Notes under the pieces: model-generated
Database searches by the model: none
Told to the model about the DNA's origin: nothing
The model's input: the letters and a program-made list of their open reading frames with translations, nothing else
Source: CAYPEL01 sp036479985
Lineage (GTDB): Bacteria; Pseudomonadota; Gammaproteobacteria; DSM-19610
NCBI GenBank assembly: GCA_965224815.1
Contig: CBDDAF010000003.1
Coordinates: forward strand, 1,984,001-2,048,000
Length of the DNA stretch: 64,000 nt
Direction of reading: 5' to 3'
Translations under genes and position numbers: made by a program
Shown: in pieces, positions 35,601-43,961 of the stretch
Numbering within the stretch: the stretch's first letter is position 1
Layout of the letters: each line of letters opens with the position of its first letter

Positions 35601-36509
35601 ATGCATTCAATAGATCTGCCCGACTATCGAACCCAGGCTCCGAAAGTCCAGGATCGTTTCCAACGATTGAAAAAACGGCCAGTGCTTATGGAAGTAAAGA
35701 ATCTAACCAAGCATTTCGAAACATCGCATGGCAGTATAACTGCTTTAAAGGATGTAAGTTTCAAAACATACAAACGCGAATTTGTATGTGTTATTGGCGC
35801 ATCTGGTTGTGGTAAATCCACGTTAATTCGTATTCTCGCCGGTCTGGAAACCCCCAGTAGCGGTGAAGTATTACTCAATGGGCAAGCGATCAATGGGCCT
35901 GGCCCGGATCGTGGGATGGTGTTCCAGGGTTACACGTTATTTCCATGGCGTACCGTCAAACACAATGTCATGTTCGGTCTTGAAATGGCAGGTCGCGGCA
36001 AGATGGCGGCTGGTGAGGAAGCAATGCAATGGCTGGATCTGGTGGGCCTCACTAAATTTGCAAACAGTTATCCGCATCAGCTTTCTGGTGGAATGAAGCA
36101 GCGTGTTGCTATTGCAAGAGCACTTGCAAACCAGCCACGCGTATTACTCATGGATGAACCTTTTGGTGCGCTGGATGCTCAAACGCGCTCAAAAATGCAA
36201 TCTTATTTAATGGAGATCTGGCAAAATATTGATATCACTATCGTGTTTATTACCCACGACCTTGATGAAGCAATCTATCTGGCGGATCGAATACTCGTTC
36301 TGAAAGCACATCCGGGAGAAGTGCAGGAGTTGATTGAAGTACCCGTTCCACAACCCCGCTCACCCGATCAGTTGCTGTCTCCGGAATTTCTAGCCACCAA
36401 AAAGCGGTTAGAGGAATTGATTCACCCACCAGCATCGGAAGAAAATGGTGACCACCTGAATATGGTGCGAATGGTCCACATAAACGACGACGTGGAGAGT
36501 GTATTTTGA
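35601..36509 (+). CDS. ABC transporter ATPase of the urea/guanidine operon
   Basis: The 302-residue protein begins at MHSIDLPDY; a start at 35574 overlapping the permease is also open. It has Walker A GASGCGKST, Q-loop VFQGYTLFPW, signature LSGGMKQR, Walker B VLLMDEPFGALD and the switch histidine in FITHDLDEA. It belongs to the NitT/TauT family. A long C-terminal tail (past about residue 245) is specific to urea-carboxylase-linked ATPases. Its stop TGA overlaps the TTG start of the regulator. Confidence 0.91.
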   Translation: MHSIDLPDYRTQAPKVQDRFQRLKKRPVLMEVKNLTKHFETSHGSITALKDVSFKTYKREFVCVIGASGCGKSTLIRILAGLETPSSGEVLLNGQAINGPGPDRGMVFQGYTLFPWRTVKHNVMFGLEMAGRGKMAAGEEAMQWLDLVGLTKFANSYPHQLSGGMKQRVAIARALANQPRVLLMDEPFGALDAQTRSKMQSYLMEIWQNIDITIVFITHDLDEAIYLADRILVLKAHPGEVQELIEVPVPQPRSPDQLLSPEFLATKKRLEELIHPPASEENGDHLNMVRMVHINDDVESVF

Positions 36510-37012
36510 AGAATTCAGACAGGCTTGTGAGCGTTGCAGCGAAACATAACACAACTAGAATCAGTGTTTCTTTACCCGCGCCACTGTTAAATCAGTTAGA
36601 TGAAATGGTCGATCAACGGGGCTTTGAAAGTCGTTCCCAGGCCATTACCGATATGATCAATGAACGGGTGATGGAGCACAAAAAACAGTTAGGCAATGAA
36701 GTGATGGCCGGTGTTATAACGCTGGTATATGATCATTCTAAGCCAGGCTTGCAAAAGCAGTTAGCTGATTTGCAGCACTGTTACCTAAATGAAGTTATCA
36801 GTTCGTTACATGTTCAGTTAATGCATGCGCACACTATGGAAGTAATTTTGGTACAAGGCCCAGTATCAAGGTTGCAAAAAATCGCAGACGAAATGGTTAC
36901 CTGCCGGGGTGTATCCTCTGGCAAGCTGCAATTATCAGCGGCAATCCTGCCCCCTGTTCACCCACTACCTGCGAATAATATTACACGTCTGGAAATGAAA
37001 AATGACCGGTAA
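36506..37012 (+). CDS. NikR-like ribbon-helix-helix regulator with altered nickel site
   Basis: The 168-residue protein starts at TTG with GGAGAG six bases upstream. An N-terminal ribbon-helix-helix DNA-binding domain (TTRISVSLPAPLLNQLDEMV, then RGFESRSQAI) is followed by an ACT-like domain as in NikR. Aligned to E. coli NikR, the ligands His76 (DLQHCY) and His87 (SSLHVQ) are kept. His89 is Gln and Cys95 is Thr, so the square-planar nickel site is incomplete. A 30-residue proline-rich tail is extra. It probably controls this operon via the palindrome at 33590. Confidence 0.85.
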   Translation: MKNSDRLVSVAAKHNTTRISVSLPAPLLNQLDEMVDQRGFESRSQAITDMINERVMEHKKQLGNEVMAGVITLVYDHSKPGLQKQLADLQHCYLNEVISSLHVQLMHAHTMEVILVQGPVSRLQKIADEMVTCRGVSSGKLQLSAAILPPVHPLPANNITRLEMKNDR

Positions 37013-37742
37013 CAAACAATCAATGTTTGATTCTTCAGCGGTGCTTTGGCAAGAAACTGTGCCAGGGGGCGCGCACTGGTCAGGTGTCATGCGGCGCGGA
37101 GCCACGCTGCGTGTTAAAGACACAAAGGGTGGCGCAAATGTTTCGATGCTTTTTTATAATTATGAGGAAAAGCTCGAGCGCTACAATATGGCTGATACAT
37201 TAAAAGGTCAGCACACAGCCTTTTTAACCAAAGGTAATGTTTGTTACACCGATATGGGTCGAGTGATTTGTTCGCTGACAGAAGATACCTGTGGTTGGCA
37301 TGACACAATTGGCGGTGTTTCAAATGCAGAAATAGTATTGCAAAAATACGGCGAAGGTCGTTATCAGGAACGTCATAACGACTACTATCGCAACGGCTTC
37401 GATAGCTTGCTCAATGAATTAGGGAAATATGGCCTGGGAAAACAGGATCTGGTTTCAAACATAAATTTATTTAGCAAAGTCATTGTCGATGAAAGTGGCA
37501 ATATGCATTACCAGAATAATAATTCCAGTGCGGGCGATTATGTTGATTTACGGTTTGAGATGCATTCACTCGTTGTGCTGTCAACCTGTCCACATGCTAT
37601 GGATCCAGGTACCGAATACATTCCAAAAGATATTGAATTAACGGCTCGGAATTCTGGTGTTGTGCCTGATGACGATGCATGCCGAAATGCCTGCCCGGAA
37701 AATCAGCGTGCCTTTATGAATACAGAAAGATTGTTTGTGTAG
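37002..37742 (+). CDS. Urea amidolyase-associated protein UAAP1 / carboxyguanidine deiminase subunit
   Basis: A 246-residue DUF1989-family protein. It shows the family blocks GGAHWSGVMRRG, LTEDTCGWHDTIGG, and a Cys pair region ending ACRNACPENQRAFMNTE. UAAP1 and UAAP2 form one complex that, in organisms tested, removes an amino group from carboxyguanidine to give allophanate; this links guanidine to the carboxylase and hydrolase. Whether guanidine or urea is the substrate here is inferred from the operon. It overlaps the regulator by 11 bases. Confidence 0.88.
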   Translation: MTGNKQSMFDSSAVLWQETVPGGAHWSGVMRRGATLRVKDTKGGANVSMLFYNYEEKLERYNMADTLKGQHTAFLTKGNVCYTDMGRVICSLTEDTCGWHDTIGGVSNAEIVLQKYGEGRYQERHNDYYRNGFDSLLNELGKYGLGKQDLVSNINLFSKVIVDESGNMHYQNNNSSAGDYVDLRFEMHSLVVLSTCPHAMDPGTEYIPKDIELTARNSGVVPDDDACRNACPENQRAFMNTERLFV

Positions 37743-37761
37743 CGAATCTGGGAAAAGTGCG

Positions 37762-38409
37762 ATGCCGAATCAATTAAAAGAAAGTCAGAGGGATGTTTCT
37801 GCGGCCCAGTACCGTGAAGTCGTAGATGCTGGATTAGCTTTCATGCGGGAGATTAAGCAAGGCCAGACTGTACGCATCCTGGATCTGGAAGGAAATCAGG
37901 CTGTGGATACGCTGTTCTATAACGCTAATGACCCGGAAGAGCGATACAGTGCAAATGACACCATCCGTGAACAAGGTAATATTTATCTGACAACGGGTAC
38001 CCAATTATTATCAAATGCCTGTAATGTCATGCTGACAATTACCGCAGATACCTGTGGGCGTCACGATACCCTGGGTGGAGCTTGCTCGGCGGAAAGTAAT
38101 ACAGTGCGTTATGCGCTGGACAAGCGGCATATGCACAGCTGCCGTGACAGTTTTTTGATGATGCTTGCAGAGCGCGATATCGGTATGGGTAAGCGCGACC
38201 TGTCCAGTAACATTAATTTTTTTATGAACGTGCCGGTCACATCTGAAGGTGGGCTTACATTTGAAGACGGTGTTTCCGAGGCGGGTCGTTATGTGGAAAT
38301 GCAAGCTGAAATGGATGTTCTGATATTGATTTCTAACTGTCCACAATTAAATAATCCTTGTAATGCCTATAATCCCACGCCGGTCGAAGTGCTGATTTGG
38401 GATGCGTGA
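37762..38409 (+). CDS. Urea amidolyase-associated protein UAAP2 / carboxyguanidine deiminase subunit
   Basis: A 215-residue DUF1989-family paralogue of the preceding gene; the start at 37762 gives the normal length, while 37735 would add nine residues. It keeps the metal-binding style blocks TADTCGRHDTLGGACS and NCPQLNNPCNAYNPTPVEV. It forms the second half of the deiminase complex. The paired paralogues suggest an ancient duplication. It follows UAAP1 after a 19-base gap. Confidence 0.88.
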   Translation: MPNQLKESQRDVSAAQYREVVDAGLAFMREIKQGQTVRILDLEGNQAVDTLFYNANDPEERYSANDTIREQGNIYLTTGTQLLSNACNVMLTITADTCGRHDTLGGACSAESNTVRYALDKRHMHSCRDSFLMMLAERDIGMGKRDLSSNINFFMNVPVTSEGGLTFEDGVSEAGRYVEMQAEMDVLILISNCPQLNNPCNAYNPTPVEVLIWDA

Positions 38410-38427
38410 AAAAAGGCTGAATCAATA

Positions 38428-38489
38428 CTAGCGTTTCGGGACGGCCCGAAATAGCTCATCAATAACGTGGGACGGCCCACTAACGCTAG
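38428..38489. repeat. Cloverleaf-like inverted repeat inside the operon
   Basis: Outer arms CTAGCG and CGCTAG enclose two hairpins, TTTCGGG-ACGG-CCCGAAA and GTGGG-ACGG-CCCAC, giving a three-way junction of 62 bases. Both hairpins share the GGGACGGCCC core. It sits between the UAAP2 and carboxylase genes. It has no T-run, so it is not a simple terminator. Confidence 0.8.
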
Positions 38490-38521
38490 ATTATATTTAA
38501 TAGTCCTGTTTGGGTTTAGCC

Positions 38522-41500
38522 ATGTTTAAAAAAGTCCTTATTGCCAATCGCGGTGCTATTGCCTGCCGTATTATCCGCACACTTAAGCGACTCGGTATTC
38601 AATCAGTTGCGGTCTATTCTGAGGCGGATATCCATTCTTTGCATGTTTCACAGGCTGATGAAGCCGTCTGTATTGGTCCTGCACCTGCCAAGGAGAGCTA
38701 TCTTGACGCGCGTCGAATCCTTGAGGTGGCTCAACAAACTGGCGCGCAAGCCATTCACCCTGGTTATGGTTTCCTCAGCGAGAATGCAGAATTTTCCGAA
38801 GCCTGCGAGCAGGCAGGTATAAAATTCATAGGCCCAACGCCCGAGCAAATGCGGATGTTTGGTTTAAAACATACAGCCAGGAAGTTGGCCAGTGAAAACA
38901 AGCTTCCATTACTGCCTGGCAGTGATTTGCTGGACAATGTGGATCACGCAAAACGTGAAGCACAAAGCATTGGTTATCCAGTAATGCTGAAAAGTACGGC
39001 AGGCGGTGGTGGTATCGGCATGCAATTGTGCTGGAGTGAGCGTGAGTTGGAAGAGACGTATCAATCAGTTGAACGTTTGAGCCAGGCAAATTTTAGCCAG
39101 GGTGGCTTGTTTGTAGAAAAATATGTGGAAATTGCGCGGCATATCGAAGTGCAAATCTTCGGTAGCGGTGATGGCCATGTTGTCGCCCTGGGAGAACGCG
39201 ATTGTTCTGTTCAACGCCGTAATCAGAAGGTGATTGAAGAAACGCCAGCGCCGGGTATTAATGAGGCTCTTCGGCAGCAATTAATGGACGCAGCTGTTCG
39301 CCTCGGTACGGCAGTATCTTACCAGTCTGCGGGTACCGTAGAGTTTGTTTATGATACGCAGACGCATGAATTTTATTTTCTGGAAGTTAACACCCGACTA
39401 CAGGTTGAGCACGGTGTAACCGAGGAGGTTGTAGGCGAAGATCTGGTCGAGTGGATGCTGCGCATTGCAGCAGGAGACCATCAATTTTTACGCAGCTATC
39501 AGTATCGTCCAAAAGGACACGCTATACAGGTTCGTCTTTATGCAGAAGATCCGGCAAAACAATTTCAACCAGCATCAGGTCTATTGACCAAGGTGGTTTT
39601 TCCGGAGAACGTGCGCGTAGATAGCTGGGTAGAAACAGGAAGTGAGGTCACTTCTTTTTATGACCCTATGCTGGCGAAAATAATTGCATATGCAGATAAC
39701 AGAAGTCAGGCACTAGAACAATTAAGTCGTGCACTTAAAGCAACTTCGCTACATGGTTTTGAAACCAATCTTGCTTATTTATCAAACGTTATTTCTGACG
39801 ATGTATTCGCCAGTGGTAAACAGTTTACGCGTTATCTGGATCAGTTCGAGTTTAAACCACTTACGATCGACGTTTTGTCTCCCGGTACCCAGTCCATGAT
39901 TCAGGATTATCCAGGGCGCACCGGTTATTGGAATATTGGTGTGCCACCCTCTGGGCCGATGGATCATCTGGCGTTTCGTCTTGCCAACCGGATTGTGGGA
40001 AATTTAGAAGGTGTGGCCGGGTTGGAGTTAACAATCACTGGGCCAACTTTGAAATTTAATTCGTCGACCGTTATAGCGTTGACGGGTGCACCGATGCAGG
40101 CATTGCTTGATGGTATAGACGTAGAGTACTGGAAACCTGTTGCAGTAAAAGCCGGTAGTACACTGAAGTTGCGGAGCATTAAAAATAGTGGAAACCGATG
40201 CTACCTTGCAATTAAAGGCGGCGTCGATGTGCCAGACTATATGGGTAGTAAGGCTACTTTCACGTTGGGTCAATTTGGTGGCCACGGCGGCCGAATGTTG
40301 CAAGCAGGTGATGTTTTGCGGTTGAATAAGTCAATACCGTTAGATAAAACATGTAAACCGGTGCCGCCAAGTCTTGTACCTGTTTACCATAACCATTGGC
40401 AAATTCAGGTGCTATATGGTCCCCACGGAGCGCCGGATTTTTTCACAAAAAAAGATATAGAAACATTTTTTTCCACGCGCTGGGAAGTGCATTACAATTC
40501 CAGTCGTACTGGCGTTCGCCTGATTGGCCCAAAACCTGAGTGGGCGCGAAAAGATGGGGGTGAAGCTGGGTTGCATCCATCCAATATTCACGATAACGCT
40601 TATGCAATAGGTGCGATCGATTTTACTGGTGATATGCCGGTGATTCTCGGGCCTGATGGTCCCAGTCTGGGTGGTTTTGTTTGCCCGGCAACCATTGTTC
40701 AGTCAGAACTTTGGAAAATTGGCCAACTGAAATCCGGTGATACCGTCAGTTTTAATTGCATCTCTGTCAACGCAGCAAATCATAATGAACTGAGACAGGA
40801 TGCAGCCATTGAAACGCTGTCAGGAGAATATGCGGCAGAATCTGAAGCGCAGGAATTTAATGAAAGCAGTTCGCCCATTCTCTTTAATCAACAAGAAAGT
40901 GAAGAAAAGGTTGCTGTCTGTTACCGGCAGGCAGGTGATAAATATTTACTGATTGAATACGGCCCGCTGGAACTGGATCTCAATCTGCGTTTCCGTGTAC
41001 ACGCATTAATGGAATGGATTGATAAAAGTAATGTCGAAGGCATTCTCGATCTAACCCCTGGCATTCGTTCACTACAGGTGCATTACGATAGCCGAATCAT
41101 CGATCAACCAACGTTAGTGGAAAAATTTCAAGTGGCGGAACAACAGCTTTCTTCTGTTGAAGATATGGAAGTTCACAGCCGTATTGTTCATTTGCCCTTA
41201 TCCTGGGACGATCCTTCCACGCAATTAGCGATCGACAAATACACCAAGTCGGTACGCCCAGATGCACCCTGGTGTCCCAGTAATATTGAATTTATACGCC
41301 GCATAAATGGTCTGGAATCTACTGATGAGGTTAAGCAGATCTTGTTCGGTGCAAACTACCTGGTGATGGGGCTGGGTGATGTGTATCTCGGTGCGCCTGT
41401 AGCTACACCGATGGATCCACGACATCGCTTAGTGACTACAAAATACAATCCGGCGCGCACCTGGACACCTGAAAATGCTGTTGGAATTGGTGGTGCCTAC

Positions 41501-42136
41501 CTTTGTGTGTATGGCATGGAAGGCCCGGGCGGTTATCAGTTTGTTGGGCGCACGGTTCAAATGTGGAATCGTTATCGGCAGACGGCTGATTTCACGGATG
41601 GAAAACAATGGTTGTTGCAGTTTTTTGACCAGATTAAATTTTATGAAGTATCTAAAGATGAACTGCTGAAGATGCGTGAAGATTTCATTCTGGGCCGATT
41701 CAATCTGAAGATTGAACGCAGCATACTTAAACTAAGCGACTACAATAATTTTCTGCAAGAAAATGAAGACGGCATCACGCAATTTAAGCAGAAACAACAA
41801 GCTTCTTTTGAGGCTGAACGTGAACGTTGGGAACAAACCGGTCAGGCACACTACCAGTCAGATATGGCGGATGAAGTTTCAAGCTCCGATGCATCTTTCG
41901 AAATACCTGACGGTTGTATTGCTATCACTGCAACCGTTACCGGTAGTGTTTGGAGCATAGCAGTCAAACCGGGTGAGCAGGTAGCAATCGGTGACAACAT
42001 GATTGTGGTTGAAGCCATGAAAATGGAAATAGCTATTGATGCAGATGAAGCAGGGCAAGTGCGAGAAGTACTCTGTACCCAGGGCGCCACTGTAAAAGCT
42101 GGCCAGGCCTTGATCATTCTGGAAGTTGAGGAGTAG
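38522..42136 (+). CDS. Biotin-dependent urea/guanidine carboxylase
   Basis: The 1204-residue protein starts at ATG (MFKKVLIANRGAIACRI); a TTG at 38510 is also open. Domains run in order: biotin carboxylase ATP-grasp (1-450, with STAGGGGIGMQLCW and EVNTRLQVEHGVTE), the KipA/KipI-like carboxyltransferase (about 460-1000, GVPPSGPMDHLAFRLANR), and a C-terminal biotinyl domain with the EAMKME lysine at about residue 1168. This is the single-chain urea-carboxylase architecture. Guanidine carboxylases share it, so substrate is open; partners UAAP1/2 favour guanidine. Confidence 0.93.
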   Translation: MFKKVLIANRGAIACRIIRTLKRLGIQSVAVYSEADIHSLHVSQADEAVCIGPAPAKESYLDARRILEVAQQTGAQAIHPGYGFLSENAEFSEACEQAGIKFIGPTPEQMRMFGLKHTARKLASENKLPLLPGSDLLDNVDHAKREAQSIGYPVMLKSTAGGGGIGMQLCWSERELEETYQSVERLSQANFSQGGLFVEKYVEIARHIEVQIFGSGDGHVVALGERDCSVQRRNQKVIEETPAPGINEALRQQLMDAAVRLGTAVSYQSAGTVEFVYDTQTHEFYFLEVNTRLQVEHGVTEEVVGEDLVEWMLRIAAGDHQFLRSYQYRPKGHAIQVRLYAEDPAKQFQPASGLLTKVVFPENVRVDSWVETGSEVTSFYDPMLAKIIAYADNRSQALEQLSRALKATSLHGFETNLAYLSNVISDDVFASGKQFTRYLDQFEFKPLTIDVLSPGTQSMIQDYPGRTGYWNIGVPPSGPMDHLAFRLANRIVGNLEGVAGLELTITGPTLKFNSSTVIALTGAPMQALLDGIDVEYWKPVAVKAGSTLKLRSIKNSGNRCYLAIKGGVDVPDYMGSKATFTLGQFGGHGGRMLQAGDVLRLNKSIPLDKTCKPVPPSLVPVYHNHWQIQVLYGPHGAPDFFTKKDIETFFSTRWEVHYNSSRTGVRLIGPKPEWARKDGGEAGLHPSNIHDNAYAIGAIDFTGDMPVILGPDGPSLGGFVCPATIVQSELWKIGQLKSGDTVSFNCISVNAANHNELRQDAAIETLSGEYAAESEAQEFNESSSPILFNQQESEEKVAVCYRQAGDKYLLIEYGPLELDLNLRFRVHALMEWIDKSNVEGILDLTPGIRSLQVHYDSRIIDQPTLVEKFQVAEQQLSSVEDMEVHSRIVHLPLSWDDPSTQLAIDKYTKSVRPDAPWCPSNIEFIRRINGLESTDEVKQILFGANYLVMGLGDVYLGAPVATPMDPRHRLVTTKYNPARTWTPENAVGIGGAYLCVYGMEGPGGYQFVGRTVQMWNRYRQTADFTDGKQWLLQFFDQIKFYEVSKDELLKMREDFILGRFNLKIERSILKLSDYNNFLQENEDGITQFKQKQQASFEAERERWEQTGQAHYQSDMADEVSSSDASFEIPDGCIAITATVTGSVWSIAVKPGEQVAIGDNMIVVEAMKMEIAIDADEAGQVREVLCTQGATVKAGQALIILEVEE

Positions 42137-42142
42137 CGCAGC

Positions 42143-43945
42143 GTGATTGAGTCAAATCAAAGTCTGACTATCAATGCCTTGTTGGAAGGTTATCGGAGTG
42201 GCCGGTTTACACCTGGAGAAGTAATTGATTACGTTATTGCCGGGATTGAGCAACAACCGGAGCGTAATGTATGGATTGACCGCTTACAGCGGGAACAATT
42301 AGAATCCTATCTGAGTGCGCTGGACAAAAAAACACCGGATGAATTGCCGCTGTATGGCATTCCTTTCGCTATTAAAGACAATATTGATCTGGCTGGCATC
42401 CCGACGACAGCTGCCTGCCCTGATTTTGCATACACACCAAAACGTCACGCCTTTGCAGTGCAATGTTTGATTGACGCAGGCGCAATACCGATTGGAAAAA
42501 CCAACCTGGATCAGTTTGCCACTGGATTAGTCGGGACACGGACACCCTATGGTGCTTGTAAGAACAGTTTCGATGCTGATTATATTTCCGGTGGATCCAG
42601 TGCAGGTTCTGCGGTGGCAGTGGCTACCGGACAAGTGAGTTTTTCATTGGGTACAGATACTGCAGGTTCCGGTCGTGTCCCAGCGGCCTTCAATAATATT
42701 ATTGGTCTTAAGCCAACTCGTGGGTTGGTAAGTGCCGGGGGTGTTGTTCCTGCTTGTCGTTCGCTGGACTGTGTGTCGATATTTGCACTGACCGCAGAGG
42801 ATGCACAGCAAGTACTGGATGTCTGTGCAAAATTTGATTCAGCAGATACTTACTCCCGATATGCACCGCCGGTTGTGACTGGATTTAGTAAGCAATATTT
42901 TCGATTCGGTGTGCCTGCTGTAGATCAACTGGAGTTTTTTGGAAACCCTGAAACTGCACACTTATTTGATCAAACGATAGAACAACTGAAAACACTGGGT
43001 GGTGAAGCTGTAGTTATCAATTTCGAACCCTTTCTGTCTGCAGCACGTTTACTCTACGAAGGCCCCTGGGTTACTGAACGGTATATTGCAATTGAAGAAT
43101 TTATCGAAAATAATCCTGCTGCCTTGTATCCGGTAACCCATGAAATTATTGCGCCCGGAAAAAATGCCAGTGCAGCCGATGCATTCAAAGCGCAGTACCG
43201 TTTAATGCAATGTAAGCGCGAGAGCGAACAGGTTTGGTCTGAATTAGATGTGATCGTGACACCGACGGCTGGAACTCACTATCGCATAGATGAAGTGGAA
43301 AAAGAGCCGGTCAAACTCAATAGTCATCTGGGTTATTACACTAATTTTGTAAATTTACTTGATCTGAGTGCCATTGCTGTGCCTTCAGGATTTCAATCCA
43401 ATGGTCTTCCATTTGGAGTGACGCTGTTATCACGACAATTTTGTGATCACTCTTTGCTGGCATTAGCCGATCGATTGCATCACGCATCAGGTCTTAAGCT
43501 GGGTGCAACCGATACGTCACTGGCCTCCTCTGAAAATCGATCGCATAGTGAGAAGGGTGTCGTTGAGATTGCAGTTTGTGGTGCGCATTTGTCAGGGCTT
43601 CCGCTTAATCCCCAACTCACCGAGCGCGGCGCCTGGTTGATAGAAGCAACGACAAGCTCTAAACAGTATCGTCTCTTCGCATTACCGGGAGGGCCACCTC
43701 ATCGGCCCGGAATGGTAAGGGATTCACATGGAGCATGTATTGAAGTAGAAGTCTGGGCAATGCCAGAAGCGCAAGTAGGTAATTTTCTGCAACAAATCCC
43801 GCCGCCATTGGGTTTAGGTAAACTTGAATTGAATGATGGACGTTGGGTGACCGGTTTTATTTGTGAGCCCTGCGGAGTTGAAGGTGCCATAGAAGTGACA
43901 GACCGGGGAAGTTGGCGAAAATATTTGTCAGAAACTTCCGGTTAA
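42143..43945 (+). CDS. atzF: Allophanate hydrolase
   Basis: The 600-residue protein starts at GTG. An amidase-signature domain (about 1-460) has the Ser-cisSer-Lys triad: lysine in PFAIKDNIDLAG, serine in GSSAGSAVA, and serine in GTDTAGSGRVP. A separate C-terminal domain (about 475-600, VEIAVCGAHLSGLPLNPQL) is the allophanate-hydrolase-specific unit. The enzyme splits allophanate to ammonia and CO2, the last step of the pathway. It starts 7 bases after the carboxylase stop. Confidence 0.93.
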   Translation: MIESNQSLTINALLEGYRSGRFTPGEVIDYVIAGIEQQPERNVWIDRLQREQLESYLSALDKKTPDELPLYGIPFAIKDNIDLAGIPTTAACPDFAYTPKRHAFAVQCLIDAGAIPIGKTNLDQFATGLVGTRTPYGACKNSFDADYISGGSSAGSAVAVATGQVSFSLGTDTAGSGRVPAAFNNIIGLKPTRGLVSAGGVVPACRSLDCVSIFALTAEDAQQVLDVCAKFDSADTYSRYAPPVVTGFSKQYFRFGVPAVDQLEFFGNPETAHLFDQTIEQLKTLGGEAVVINFEPFLSAARLLYEGPWVTERYIAIEEFIENNPAALYPVTHEIIAPGKNASAADAFKAQYRLMQCKRESEQVWSELDVIVTPTAGTHYRIDEVEKEPVKLNSHLGYYTNFVNLLDLSAIAVPSGFQSNGLPFGVTLLSRQFCDHSLLALADRLHHASGLKLGATDTSLASSENRSHSEKGVVEIAVCGAHLSGLPLNPQLTERGAWLIEATTSSKQYRLFALPGGPPHRPGMVRDSHGACIEVEVWAMPEAQVGNFLQQIPPPLGLGKLELNDGRWVTGFICEPCGVEGAIEVTDRGSWRKYLSETSG

Positions 43946-43961
43946 TCACGCTGTTGGTTTT

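Noticed and set aside
42143..43945. Allophanate hydrolase as a general amidase or GatA
   Set aside because: The additional C-terminal domain and operon position are specific for allophanate hydrolase.
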